From CAVSLM01 sp963728895 (GTDB lineage Bacteria > Pseudomonadota > Gammaproteobacteria > JBBQDK01): 64,000 bases of DNA. The notes under the pieces are model-generated. The model had not been told where the DNA came from, did no database searches, and saw only the letters and a program-made list of their open reading frames with translations. Below, one piece after another: positions 36,962 to 47,042 of this stretch. The DNA is taken from NCBI GenBank assembly GCA_963728895.1, contig CAVSLM010000001.1, positions 248,001 through 312,000 of the forward strand. Reading direction: 5' to 3'. The number at the start of each line of letters is the position of its first letter. Positions within the stretch are counted from its first letter, which is position 1. A program made the translations under genes and the position numbers.

Positions 36962-39458
36962 ATGCTGCGGAAACTGGCCTGGGCCCTGGCAATGCTGGGG
37001 CTTTCTGTTTCAACGGGTGTACGCGCCTTGGGGCTCGGCGATATCACGCTGCACTCCGCGCTCAATCAGCCTCTCGATGCCGACATCGATCTGCTGTCCG
37101 TGCGCCCCGGCGAAGCCGACGGCATGCTGGTCGGACTGGCGTCGCGAGAGCTGTTCGAACGCATGGGATTGGAGCGGCCCTTCGTCCTTTCTCAGCTGAA
37201 GTTCAAGGTGATCACCGGGACGGATGGCAAGCCCCATATTCATGTCAGCAGCGCGCAGGCGGTCCGCGAGCCATTCCTCGACTTTCTGCTCGACGTCTCG
37301 TGGACCAACGGCAAGCTGCAGCGCGAGTACACGGTCCTGCTCGATCCCCCAGCGCTGATGCCTGCCCGTGCGCCAGTTCGGCAGACTCCCGCAGTGTCCC
37401 AGGGCCCAGCGGCGATGCCGCAGCCGATACCGGCCCCCGTCGTGCGCGAGCCGGCGTCGGTCTATGCTGCGCCCGGAGGAACCTACGGGCCCGTCCAGCG
37501 TGCGGAGACGCTGTGGCAGATCGCGAACCGCGTGCGTAGCGACCAGGGTATCAGTGTCGAACAGATGATGCAGGGGCTGCTCCGGGCCAACCCGGAAGCC
37601 TTCATTGACGCCAACATCAACAATCTCAAGGCGGGCCAGGTACTGCGGATTCCGGGCACGGACGAGCTCGTCTCGCAGTCGGAGGCTGTGCGGCTGACCC
37701 GTGAGCAGAACATGGCCTGGAGACAGGCACGGCAGAAGTCCACTCGTGTCGCGGAATCCGGTGCGCCGGCCACGGCAGCGCAAACGGGCGATGTGCAGTC
37801 GGTGACCGCCCCCCCCGAGGAGACGGCACCTCAGCGCGCAAAAGCCACCGCATCCACAGCCGCCGCAGCAGGGGCCGCACCATCGGGTCAGGAGAAGGCC
37901 GCCGCGCCCGCGACGGAAGCCGCAGTCAAGAACGAGGGGCGGCTGGAGCTCGTGGCGCCGGAACGTGAGTCGGAAGCAGCCGGAACCGTTACCGCCGGCG
38001 CGCCCGGGGCAGCGGAGGACAGCTTGCGCAAGGAGCTTGCGCTGGCGACCGAAGCGGTGGAAACCCAACGCCAGGAGACCCAGGAACTTCGCTACCCGCC
38101 TCTCGGAATTGGAGCAGCAGATTGCCACAATGCAGCGTCTGCTCGTGTTGAAGAACGATCAGCTTGCCGCGCTAGAGCAGGGGCAGGAGACGCCTGAAAC
38201 CGCACAGACATCGCCCGATGCCTCAGGGGCTGCGCCCGAAGTGAGCGCACCGACCCCGAGCGCAGAGCCTGTACCCCAGAAAGTTCAACCGACGCCCGAG
38301 CCCACGCCATCTGCTTCGCAGGAGACGCCGCAAAGCGAGGCCCCTCAGGCGATCGCGCAGCCCGAGCCGGAACCTCAGGCGATGTCCCAACAGCAACAGC
38401 CGCCGGAGGCCAGTCAGGCGCCCGAAGTCGTTGTGCCGGCACCGGCGACAGAGCAACCGCCGGTAGCGCCCGGGAGCGCGCCGGAATCGGCTGGCGCCGT
38501 CGCGGCGCTGATGAGAAACCCGGCCACGGTTGCCCTGCTGGGAGGGGTCGTGGTCGTTCTGCTGGTCCTGACCTGGCTGGTCATACGCCGCCGGAAGTTG
38601 GCAACGGCGGGATTCGAGGAGAGCATTCTCACCGAGCCGAAGTCAACGGCCGACTCGAAGAGCACCGTGGCGGAAGAGGCTGCGGACGAGAGTTCCTTCC
38701 TGAGCGATTTCGCCGTGAGCGATATGGGCTCGATTCAGTCCGATGCGGTCGAGCAGGATCCGCTTTCCGAGGTCGACGTGTATCTCGCCTACGGTCGCTA
38801 CCAGCAGGCGGAAGAGCGCGTCCGGGAGGCGATGCGGCAGGATCCGGTACGCAACGATCTGAAGGTAAAGCTGCTCGAGGTCTATTACGCATCCCGCAAT
38901 CGAACCGCTTTCGAGAGTCTCGCAATGGAGCTCTTCGAAGCCCTCGGAGATTCGAGCGATCCGCTGTGGCAGAAAGTCGTCCCGATGGGACTGGAGCTCT
39001 GTCCGGAACACCCCTTGTTTGCGGAGAATGTCGATCAGGGCGAGATGGTTCGCGCGGTGGGGGACGACTTCACGGTCGTGGCGCGAAGCTCCGATGCAGG
39101 CAGCCGGCCCAGTCCGGAGCCCAGCTTCGGCTTTCCGCAGACCGACGCCCAGCACGAGTGGCCGGATGAAGCTTCAATGGGCTTCGATCTCGATTCCGAG
39201 GTCACGATCCCCGACGCCAAACGCAGCGACGCGGCGGGAGACTTCGACTTCAGCGCTCCGGAAACCACCGAAGACGAAGAGGGTTTCGACGCGGACGTTG
39301 CGGGGTTCGAGGAAGTCGGCACCAAACTGGATCTGGCCAAGGCCTATATCGATATGGGCGATCCCGACGGCGCCCGCGGCATCCTCGACGAAGTTATGGA
39401 AGAAGGTGACGAGGAGCAGAAAAGCGAAGCACAAGAGCTGCTTCGGCATATTTCCTGA
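36962..39458 (+). CDS. fimV: FimV-like motility/pilus hub protein (one frameshift)
   Basis: About 831 aa after correction. Signal peptide (LAWALAMLGLSVSTGVRA), the FimV N-terminal domain (LGLGDITLHSALNQPLDADI), and a LysM peptidoglycan-binding region (YGPVQRAETLWQIANRV, NLKAGQVLRIPG). A long Pro/Ala/Glu-rich stretch, one membrane segment (VALLGGVVVVLLVLTWLVI) and a cytoplasmic TPR-like C-terminus (VDVYLAYGRYQQAEERVREA, DLAKAYIDMGDPDGARGIL) follow. One extra C near 38090 splits the frame in the coiled-coil; the next phase continues TRLSELEQQIATMQRLL. ATG 36962 has AAGGGAG 5 bases upstream. FimV organises polar complexes and supports type IV pili. Confidence 0.92.
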
Positions 39459-39480
39459 TCTGTTTTCCAGTAGCAGAGAC

Positions 39481-39508
39481 GCGGCCACGTCCAACTGGGC
39501 GTGGCCGC
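39481..39508. terminator. Hairpin after fimV
   Basis: GCGGCCACG and CGTGGCCGC form a perfect 9-pair stem around a 10-base loop, 22 bases after the fimV stop. No T-run follows, so termination or mRNA 3'-end protection are both possible. The remaining 250 bases up to truA hold nothing else I recognise. Confidence 0.5.
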
Positions 39509-39759
39509 ACGCCGTTTGGGCAGCCGGGAGACCCGGTGCCACGATCAGCTTCCGGCGCGCCGCGCATCCTGCAGTGAGAAGCGCCGAGCGTTCCGGGTTG
39601 CGGGTCCGCTTCTGGATCGACCCTGCAACGCGCTGCGGCCGAACCCTGCCGCAGCGTCGATCTCAGCCCCTTACCCGGCCGCCAGCGTACCAGTGGCTGT
39701 ACCCGTTGCTGTGGTCCCTTTGTTTGGCGCTGGCGCGATGAACGTTTCAGGTTGATCCG

Positions 39760-40575
39760 ATGCGCATCGCCCTGGGCATCGAGTACGACGGCACCCACTT
39801 CGCCGGCTGGCAGTCGCAGGCAGGTGTGCGCACCGCGCAGGGCAGCGTCGAGGACGCCCTGTCTCGTGTTGCGGCCCACCGGGTGGCGGTCACTTGCGCA
39901 GGTCGGACGGATGCCGGCGTGCATGCCCAGGGCCAGGTGGTCCACTTCGACACCAGCGCCCGCAGGGCCTTGCGGGGTTGGCTGCTGGGTGCCAATGCCA
40001 ATCTGCCCGAAGATGTCTCCTGCCAATGGGCCGGGATCGTTCCAGAGTCGTTTCATGCGCGCTACTCGGCGCTCGCGCGCCATTACCGTTACTACGTTCT
40101 GGTGCGTATGGTCCGCCCGGCGCTGCTGCGCACCCGCGTATGCTGGCAGCATCGCAAACTGCGGCCCGACAGAATGCAGAAGGCGGCGGATCTTCTGATT
40201 GGGGAGCACGACTTTTCGGCGTTTCGGGCCTTGGCCTGCCAGGCCAAGAGCCCGATTCGGAGAATCGACCGCCTCGAGGTGGGCACATACGGCGACCTCA
40301 TCTGCATCGACGTGGTTGCCAACGCCTTTCTGCATCATATGGTACGCAACATCGTCGGGGTGCTGCTGGCGATTGGCCGGGGAGAGCGCGAGCCCGGCTG
40401 GGCCCACGAGGTACTCCAGAGTCGCGACAGGACCCAGGGCGGAGTCACGGCCCCGGCCGGAGGGCTTCACCTGGTCCGGGTGGTGTATCCAGAGTGCTTC
40501 GCCCTCCCGGAACCCGCCGGACTCTCGCTTGCGGATTTCGGCTACTGTCCTTCTCCCATTCGACAAGAATCATGA
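39760..40575 (+). CDS. truA: tRNA pseudouridine(38-40) synthase
   Basis: 271 aa. Catalytic Asp in CAGRTDAGVHAQGQV; N-terminal RIALGIEYDGTHFAGWQ; VVANAFLHHMVRNIVGVL near the C-terminus. Modifies uridines 38-40 in the anticodon arm. Standard position between fimV and trpF. Confidence 0.98.
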   Translation: MRIALGIEYDGTHFAGWQSQAGVRTAQGSVEDALSRVAAHRVAVTCAGRTDAGVHAQGQVVHFDTSARRALRGWLLGANANLPEDVSCQWAGIVPESFHARYSALARHYRYYVLVRMVRPALLRTRVCWQHRKLRPDRMQKAADLLIGEHDFSAFRALACQAKSPIRRIDRLEVGTYGDLICIDVVANAFLHHMVRNIVGVLLAIGRGEREPGWAHEVLQSRDRTQGGVTAPAGGLHLVRVVYPECFALPEPAGLSLADFGYCPSPIRQES

Positions 40576-40742
40576 CATCCATTTCCGTATGCCTCGCCAC
40601 TGCCGCCCTGAGAGATACGGGCTAAGGGCGGCCACACGGGCTGGCCGCCACCGTGCGCGCGACCACGTCGGCCTGCCGGTGAGTTGGATTTTCTGTTAAC
40701 CTTCCGCCCTTGCGCGTGTAACCCAACGTAGTCCAACATCCT

Positions 40743-41381
40743 ATGCCACTTCCAACCCGAACCCGGGTAAAGATCTGCGGGATTACCCGCGCGGACGACG
40801 CAGCCCGCGCGGCGATTCTGGGGGCGGATGCTATCGGTGTGGTGTTTTATTCGCGCAGCCCCCGGGCCGTGACCATCGAGCAGGCGCTGGCGATCGGCCG
40901 TGCGCGGCCGCCGTTCGTGGCGCTGGTAGGGCTGTTTGTGAATCCCGAGCCCGATCTGGTCGAGACCGTGCTGCAGCGTGTGCCACTGGACCTGCTGCAA
41001 TTCCATGGGGACGAATGCGAGGCAGACTGCGAACGCTACGGGCGTCCCTATCTCAAGTCGGTTTCCATGCGGCCCGGCGTCGACGTGGTGGGCTACGCAA
41101 GATGCTTCGAGGGCGCGGTGGGGCTCCTTCTCGACACCCATCGGGAGGGCGTCCCCGGTGGCACCGGCGAGGCTTTCGACTGGTCATTGGTGCCGCGGGA
41201 CTTCGGCCGACCGGTGATACTCGCCGGGGGGCTGCGGCCCGACAACGTTGCCCGTGCAATCGCCGAGGTTCGCCCGTACGGTGTGGACGTCAGCAGCGGG
41301 GTTGAGTCCCGCAAGGGCATCAAAGACGACGGGCTCATGGCCGCTTTCATGCGAGGTGTGCACAGTGTCCAGTCAGATTGA
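40743..41381 (+). CDS. trpF: Phosphoribosylanthranilate isomerase
   Basis: 212 aa beta/alpha barrel. VKICGITRADDA at the N-terminus, LLQFHGDE, and LAGGLRPDNVARAI plus GVDVSSGVESRKGIKD for the phosphate site. Third step of tryptophan synthesis from anthranilate. Overlaps the trpB start by 17 bases. A 167-base gap precedes it and may contain the promoter for the trp-acc block; I could not pick clear boxes. Confidence 0.98.
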   Translation: MPLPTRTRVKICGITRADDAARAAILGADAIGVVFYSRSPRAVTIEQALAIGRARPPFVALVGLFVNPEPDLVETVLQRVPLDLLQFHGDECEADCERYGRPYLKSVSMRPGVDVVGYARCFEGAVGLLLDTHREGVPGGTGEAFDWSLVPRDFGRPVILAGGLRPDNVARAIAEVRPYGVDVSSGVESRKGIKDDGLMAAFMRGVHSVQSD

Positions 41382-42591
41382 AAGCCCGTCTCCGGCGTCC
41401 GCCCAGCTACCGGATGTCAATGGCCATTTCGGCCCGTATGGCGGTCGCTTCGTCGCCGAGACCCTCATGGGTCCGCTGGAGGAACTGCGGCTTGCCTACG
41501 AACGGCTGCGTACCGATCCGGACTTTCTGGCAGAGCTGGAAGTGGATCTTGCGCGCTACGTGGGGCGGCCCTCGCCACTCTACTTCGCGGAACGCTGGAG
41601 TCGGAAGTTGGGCGGTGCGCGCATCTATCTCAAGCGCGAGGACTTGAACCACACCGGCGCCCACAAGATCAACAACACGGTTGGCCAGGCGCTGCTCGCC
41701 AGACGCATGGGTAAATCGCGCGTCATCGCCGAGACCGGGGCCGGCCAGCACGGCGTGGCAACGGCCACGGTTGCCGCGCGGCTGGGCATGGAATGCGTCG
41801 TGTACATGGGTGTCGAAGACATGCGCCGCCAGGCGATCAACGTCTACCGCATGCGGCTGCTGGGGGCGGAAGTGGTACCGGTGACCGCCGGCTCGCGTAC
41901 CCTGAAAGACGCGCTGAACGAGGCGATGCGGGACTGGGTGAGCAACGTCGACAGCACTTTCTACATCATCGGAACCGTTGCGGGGCCGCATCCCTACCCG
42001 GTCATGGTGCGCGATTTCCAGGCCGTGATCGGTCGCGAAGCAAGCGCGCAGATCCTGGAGCAGGAAGGGCGTCTTCCCGACGCCCTGATCGCCTGCGTCG
42101 GTGGCGGATCGAACGCCATTGGTCTTTTCCACCCGTTCCTGGCTGACTCGGGCGTGGCGATGTTCGGCGTGGAAGCCGCCGGCGACGGAATTGCCTCGGG
42201 CCGCCATGCTGCCACGCTGTGCGCGGGGCGGCCCGGCGTCCTGCACGGCAACCGGACCTATCTGCTCGAGGACGCGGACGGCCAGATCACCGAAACCCAT
42301 TCCATCTCCGCCGGCCTGGATTACCCCGGGGTCGGTCCGGAGCACGCATGGCTCAAGGACACCGGTCGGGTGAGCTACGTGTCGGTCACCGACGAGCAGG
42401 CGCTCGGGGGATTTCACGACCTGACCCGGATCGAAGGCATCATGCCGGCACTGGAGTCGAGCCATGCGCTCGCCTACGCGGCACAGCTCGCCCCGACCCT
42501 GGGGCGGGACAAGGTCGTGATCGTCAACCTCTCCGGGCGTGGAGACAAGGACATCCACACGGTCGCTGCGCGGGAAGGAATCAAGGTATGA
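41365..42591 (+). CDS. trpB: Tryptophan synthase beta chain
   Basis: 408 aa from GTG 41365 with GAGG upstream inside trpF. Pyridoxal lysine in NHTGAHKINN; ETGAGQHGVATAT; VGGGSNAIGLFHPF; SGRGDKD at the end. Makes tryptophan from indole and serine in complex with TrpA. Its stop overlaps the trpA start (ATGA), so they are coupled. Confidence 0.98.
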   Translation: MSSQIESPSPASAQLPDVNGHFGPYGGRFVAETLMGPLEELRLAYERLRTDPDFLAELEVDLARYVGRPSPLYFAERWSRKLGGARIYLKREDLNHTGAHKINNTVGQALLARRMGKSRVIAETGAGQHGVATATVAARLGMECVVYMGVEDMRRQAINVYRMRLLGAEVVPVTAGSRTLKDALNEAMRDWVSNVDSTFYIIGTVAGPHPYPVMVRDFQAVIGREASAQILEQEGRLPDALIACVGGGSNAIGLFHPFLADSGVAMFGVEAAGDGIASGRHAATLCAGRPGVLHGNRTYLLEDADGQITETHSISAGLDYPGVGPEHAWLKDTGRVSYVSVTDEQALGGFHDLTRIEGIMPALESSHALAYAAQLAPTLGRDKVVIVNLSGRGDKDIHTVAAREGIKV

Positions 42592-43412
42592 GTCGGCTGA
42601 CTACCCGCTTCGCAACATTGCGCCAGAAGGGCAGCGCGGCGCTCATCCCCTATATCACGGCCGGCGATCCCGAGCCCGGCCTGACGGTCGAACTCATGCA
42701 TGTTCTTGCGCGGGCCGGGGCGGATGTCATCGAGCTGGGGGTACCGTTCTCCGATCCGATGGCGGACGGACCCGTCATCCAGGCCGCCTGCGAGCGTGCT
42801 TTGCACCACCACGTGAGCTTGCGGGATGTCCTCGGTATGGTGCGCACTTTCCGCGCCGGTGATCCGACCACGCCGGTGGTCCTGATGGGGTATCTCAACC
42901 CCATCGAGGCCATGGGTTACGAAACCTTTGCCGTTTCGGCCGCCAAGGCCGGCGTCGATGGCGCGCTGACGATCGACCTGCCGCCGGAGGAAGGCGCGGC
43001 CCTGGTTGCGCCCCTGCGCAGGGAAGGAGTCGATCCCATCTTTCTGTTGGCGCCGACCAGTAGCACCGAGCGGATCGCTCGCATCTGTGCGGTGGCCTCC
43101 GGCTTCGTCTACTACGTCTCGCTCAAAGGGGTTACGGGGGCGGCGAGTCTGGATCTCGCGACGGTGGCCGACAAGCTCGCAGAGATTCGCCGATTTACCG
43201 GATTGCCCGTGGGCGTGGGTTTCGGCATCAAGGATCCCGAAACCGCGGCGCGCGTGGCCGGGATGGCTGACGCGGTAATCGTGGGCAGCGCTCTGGTGAA
43301 GCGCATTGCCGAGACCACGGACCGCGCGCAGCTGATGCGCGAGCTCGCCGATCTGGTCTCGAGTATGCGCCAGGCAATGGACCATCAGGCGCCGCACGAG
43401 CGGCAGGCGTAA
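42588..43412 (+). CDS. trpA: Tryptophan synthase alpha chain
   Basis: 274 aa. ALIPYITAGDPEPG, catalytic Glu in ADVIELGVPFSDPMADGP, catalytic Asp in LTIDLPPEEG, and GVGFGIKDPETA. Cleaves indole-glycerol phosphate and passes indole to TrpB. Coupled to trpB by a 4-base overlap. trpE, trpG, trpD and trpC are not in the window. Confidence 0.98.
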   Translation: MSRLTTRFATLRQKGSAALIPYITAGDPEPGLTVELMHVLARAGADVIELGVPFSDPMADGPVIQAACERALHHHVSLRDVLGMVRTFRAGDPTTPVVLMGYLNPIEAMGYETFAVSAAKAGVDGALTIDLPPEEGAALVAPLRREGVDPIFLLAPTSSTERIARICAVASGFVYYVSLKGVTGAASLDLATVADKLAEIRRFTGLPVGVGFGIKDPETAARVAGMADAVIVGSALVKRIAETTDRAQLMRELADLVSSMRQAMDHQAPHERQA

Positions 43413-43446
43413 CGGCGAACATGAGACTGCAAGCTTCGGAGGCGCG

Positions 43447-44319
43447 GTGACCAGTGCCATGACTTGGTTTGAGAAGCTCATGCCGTCGCGCATTCGCACC
43501 GAGGGGGGCAGCAAGCGCACTGTTCCCGAAGGGTTGTGGACGAAATGCGATTCCTGCAATGCCGTGCTGTATCGCGCGGAGCTCGAGCGCAACCTCGAAG
43601 TGTGCCCCAAATGCGGACACCACATGCGCATGGCGGCGCGTCGCCGGTTGGAGATCTTCCTGGATGACGAGCCACGCAGCGAAATCGCAGCGGAGCTGGA
43701 GCCCGTCGACGTGCTGAAGTTCCGTGACAGCAAGAAATACCGCGACCGGCTGTTGACTGCGCAGAAGGACACCGGAGAGAAGGATGCGTTCGTCGCCATC
43801 CAGGGGCTCGTGAAAGGGATTCCCGTGGTTGCGGGTGCCTTCGAATTCGCCTTCATGGGCGGCTCCATGGGCTCGGTCGTCGGCGAACGTTTCGTGCGCG
43901 CCGTCGGCGTGTGCCTGGAGCAGGTCGTGCCCCTGGTCTGCTTTTCCTCCAGCGGCGGGGCGCGGATGCAGGAGGCACTGCTGTCGCTCATGCAGATGGC
44001 CAAGACCAGTGCGGCGCTGATGCGCCTGTCGCGCCGCGGTGTCCCGTTCATCTCGGTGCTGACCGATCCCACCATGGGCGGCGTGTCGGCGAGCCTGGCG
44101 ATGCTCGGAGACATCAACATCGCCGAGCCCAAGGCACTCATCGGTTTCGCCGGCCCGAGAGTCATCGAGCAGACGGTACGCGAAACGCTTCCGGAGGGTT
44201 TCCAGCGCAGCGAGTTCCTCCTGACGCATGGGGCGGTCGATATGATCGTGGACCGGCGGGACATGCGCGACCGCGTGGCTTCTCTGCTTGCTCTGCTGTC
44301 CAACCGTCCAAACCCCTGA
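43447..44319 (+). CDS. accD: Acetyl-CoA carboxylase carboxyltransferase subunit beta
   Basis: 290 aa. Zinc ribbon CDSC...CPKC (residues 35-59) then the crotonase-like carboxyltransferase domain (GSMGSVVGERFVRAVG, SSSGGARMQE, GGVSASLAMLGD). Part of malonyl-CoA synthesis for fatty acids. GTG 43447 has GGAGG 4 bases upstream; ATG 43459 is a possible alternative. Confidence 0.97.
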   Translation: MTSAMTWFEKLMPSRIRTEGGSKRTVPEGLWTKCDSCNAVLYRAELERNLEVCPKCGHHMRMAARRRLEIFLDDEPRSEIAAELEPVDVLKFRDSKKYRDRLLTAQKDTGEKDAFVAIQGLVKGIPVVAGAFEFAFMGGSMGSVVGERFVRAVGVCLEQVVPLVCFSSSGGARMQEALLSLMQMAKTSAALMRLSRRGVPFISVLTDPTMGGVSASLAMLGDINIAEPKALIGFAGPRVIEQTVRETLPEGFQRSEFLLTHGAVDMIVDRRDMRDRVASLLALLSNRPNP

Positions 44320-44379
44320 GCCACCGGGACCGGATCGGGGTTTCGGCCCGACCGATCCTCGGGGCATGCCGGGCCGCCG

Positions 44380-45642
44380 ATGCGATTCTCCACCCTTGCT
44401 GACTGGCTGAGCTGGCAGGAGACGCTGCATCCCACGCAGGTGGAACTGGGCCTGGGACGTCTGTGTGCGGTTGCAGGACGGTTGGGTATTTCCCGGCCAG
44501 CGCCGATCGTAATCACCGTGGGCGGAACGAACGGCAAGGGTTCGTGCGCGGCGATGCTGGCCGCCATTCTGAGCGCCGCGGGGTACCGTGTGGGCACCTA
44601 CACCTCGCCGCACCTCCTGCGCTACAACGAGCGCGTTCGCATCGGTGGCACGGAAGCGCAGGATTCCGCGCTCTGCGGCGCCTTCGAACGCATTGATGCC
44701 GCGCGCGGCAATACCACGCTCACCTATTTTGAATTCGGCACGCTCGCCGCTCTCGAACTGTTCCAGGAGGCGCAGCTGGACGTGGCGATTCTGGAAGTCG
44801 GTCTGGGGGGGCGACTGGATGCGGTGAATCTTGTCGATGCCGATGCAGCGTTGATCGCTTCAGTAGGCATCGATCACGTCGAATGGCTCGGCCCGGACCG
44901 CGACGGCATCGCGAGGGAGAAGGCTGGGATCATGCGCGGGGGGCGCCCCGCCGTTTATGGCGAACCGGATCCGCCGCCCTCGCTGCTGTCGCATGCGGAG
45001 AAAATCGGCGCCCGGCTGAGCTGCCTGGGTCGAGATTACAACTTCTGCAGACGTGGGTCCACCTGGTGCTGGTGGAGCTCCGATCGGCGGATCGAACTCC
45101 TCCCGCTGCCAAGTCTGATCGGAGAGTACCAGATCCAGAACGCGGCTGCGGTCGTTGCGGTTCTGCAGGCGCTCGCCGAGCGCTTGCCGGTGAGCGTGCA
45201 GGCAATGGCGGTCGGCCTGCGCGATCTTCGCCTGCCAGGGCGCTTCCAAGTCATGGCGGGGTCACCGGAGCGCATACTCGATGTGGCCCACAATCCGCAC
45301 GGTGCTGCGGCGCTCGCGAGCACGCTGGCACAGCGCCCGTGTGCCGGAAGAACGCTGGCAGTGATAGCGATGCTGAGCGACAAGGACGTCATGGGCGTGG
45401 CCGGCGCCTTGAAGCCTCTGGTGCAAGCCTGGTATCCGGCAGGACTTGCGGGCGCGCGTGGACTGAGCGGTGGGGAGCTCGCGAGGCGCCTGCATGCTGC
45501 GGGTCTGGACCACGTTAAAGAGGCGTTCACGGACGTGGCGGCGGCCTCTGCGCAGGCGCGACGCGATGCCGACCCTGCCGACCGTTTAGTCATCTTCGGA
45601 TCCTTCCATACCGTGGCGGATGCCCTGCGCCAGGAACTATAA
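44380..45642 (+). CDS. folC: Bifunctional dihydrofolate synthase / folylpolyglutamate synthase
   Basis: 420 aa Mur-ligase-like. ATP loop GGTNGKGSCAAML, YTSPHLLRYNERVRI, and EVGLGGRLDAVN. Adds glutamate to dihydropteroate and extends the glutamate tail of folates. Positioned after accD as in Pseudomonas and relatives; an SPOR-domain gene follows. Confidence 0.97.
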   Translation: MRFSTLADWLSWQETLHPTQVELGLGRLCAVAGRLGISRPAPIVITVGGTNGKGSCAAMLAAILSAAGYRVGTYTSPHLLRYNERVRIGGTEAQDSALCGAFERIDAARGNTTLTYFEFGTLAALELFQEAQLDVAILEVGLGGRLDAVNLVDADAALIASVGIDHVEWLGPDRDGIAREKAGIMRGGRPAVYGEPDPPPSLLSHAEKIGARLSCLGRDYNFCRRGSTWCWWSSDRRIELLPLPSLIGEYQIQNAAAVVAVLQALAERLPVSVQAMAVGLRDLRLPGRFQVMAGSPERILDVAHNPHGAAALASTLAQRPCAGRTLAVIAMLSDKDVMGVAGALKPLVQAWYPAGLAGARGLSGGELARRLHAAGLDHVKEAFTDVAAASAQARRDADPADRLVIFGSFHTVADALRQEL

Positions 45643-45697
45643 TGCCAAGCTCGTGAATGATGTGGCGGCGGATCGGGCCCGGTTCCTGGGGTATGCA

Positions 45698-46372
45698 ATG
45701 AATGACGCATTGAAGCAGCGGCTGATCGGTGCTGCGGTACTGGTCGCGCTGGGTGTGATTTTCATTCCGATGGTCCTGGACAGTCCGGAGCAGGCTGATC
45801 CGGATCGCATCAGCACCGACATACCCCCCCTCCCGCACTCTGCGTACGGACCCTCAACCTTGGAGTCCACGCGACTGCCGAGTGTGGTCACGCGCGACAG
45901 CCCCGCAAGCGTGGTCCTGGAACCCCAAGCCGAACAAGCCGCCCCGGTTGTTGCCCTCGCCGAACCCGAACCGGCATTGCCTGCACCCACGACCGAGGCG
46001 CCGGCGGAAATGGTTGCTGCGCCGGAGGAGTCTACCGCCCCCTCCGCACCTTCGGTCGCCACGGCTGAACCCCCGGCGCGCGAGATGAACCCGACTCCGC
46101 CAGTTGCCGTGCAGGCGCCCGAGCCTCGGGCGCCCGGTGGATCGTGGGTGGTGCAGGTCGGAAGTTTCAGCCAGGAGCAGAATGCCCTGAAGCTGCGCGA
46201 CCGGCTGCGCGGCAAGGGGTTCAAAACCTTCGTGGAGCCGGCAGGTGCGCAGGACGGTACCAGCTACCGCGTGCGTGTCGGGCCGGCAGCGGACCGGCCC
46301 CATGCGGAGGCGCTGAAGGAAAAGCTGCTCCACGAAGAGAATCTGGACGGGTTGGTGGCGTCTTATCCGTAA
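45698..46372 (+). CDS. dedD: SPOR-domain protein, DedD-like
   Basis: 224 aa. One membrane segment near the N-terminus (LIGAAVLVALGVIFIPMVL), then a Pro/Ala/Glu-rich spacer of about 110 residues, then an SPOR domain (WVVQVGSFSQEQNALKLRDR, YRVRVGPAADRPHAEALKEK) that binds denuded peptidoglycan at the division site. ATG 45698 is chosen because the membrane anchor follows directly; an earlier start at 45620 would overlap folC. Confidence 0.92.
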   Translation: MNDALKQRLIGAAVLVALGVIFIPMVLDSPEQADPDRISTDIPPLPHSAYGPSTLESTRLPSVVTRDSPASVVLEPQAEQAAPVVALAEPEPALPAPTTEAPAEMVAAPEESTAPSAPSVATAEPPAREMNPTPPVAVQAPEPRAPGGSWVVQVGSFSQEQNALKLRDRLRGKGFKTFVEPAGAQDGTSYRVRVGPAADRPHAEALKEKLLHEENLDGLVASYP

Positions 46373-46500
46373 TGGCTACGCCGAGGTCGGTTCCGCCGCG
46401 ACCTTCTGATAACATGACGGCAGTGTGGCGCCATTTCCCATGCCCTGCGTGAATCCCGATAGGCGCCAGGGCGTCGATCTCCACTCAACCTGCTGCGGTG

Positions 46501-46992
46501 ATGAACTGGGCTGACATTTTCATCGTTGGTCTGATCGGCCTTTCGGTGCTGGTCGGGTTTCTGCGCGGCTTCGTGCGCGAGGCCCTGTCGCTGATCACCT
46601 GGGTCGTTGCGATCTGGGTGGGTCTGCGTTTCTCCGAGAAGCTGGCCGGACTTTTCGCCCCGTATCTGGAGGTGCCGTCGGTCCGCGTGGCGCTCAGCTT
46701 CGGGCTGTTGTTCATCGCGGTGCTGATTCTTGGTGCGGTGGTCGGCTATCTGGCCGGCGAGCTCGTGGAGCGCACAGGTGTCAGCGGTACCGACCGCATC
46801 GTGGGCGTCGTATTCGGTCTCGCTCGCGGAGTGGCGATCGTGTCGCTACTGGTGCTCCTGGCGGGGCTGACGGTCCTGCCGAAAGACCCCTGGTGGAAGG
46901 GTTCGTTGCTGATCGGGCATTTCCAACCCCTCGCGTTGTGGCTGCGCGATTTCCTCCCAGCGGATATCGCGTCACACTTCATTTATGATTGA
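46501..46992 (+). CDS. cvpA: CvpA family membrane protein
   Basis: 163 aa, four membrane segments. NWADIFIVGLIGLSVLVGFLRGFVREALSLITW is the family N-terminus (read as two adjacent blocks), and DRIVGVVFGLARGVAIVSLL the C-terminal block. Linked with colicin V production in E. coli and placed before purF in many genomes. A GTG directly before the ATG is in frame but unlikely as start. Confidence 0.96.
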   Translation: MNWADIFIVGLIGLSVLVGFLRGFVREALSLITWVVAIWVGLRFSEKLAGLFAPYLEVPSVRVALSFGLLFIAVLILGAVVGYLAGELVERTGVSGTDRIVGVVFGLARGVAIVSLLVLLAGLTVLPKDPWWKGSLLIGHFQPLALWLRDFLPADIASHFIYD

Positions 46993-47042
46993 GTTGCGTC
47001 CGGAGCGGCTTTCCCGTTCCGTCCGTTGATGGGGGCAAACTC

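Noticed and set aside
42474..44597. Leftward frame of 707 codons
   Set aside because: Antisense of trpA, accD and part of folC; the coding strand has unmistakable families.
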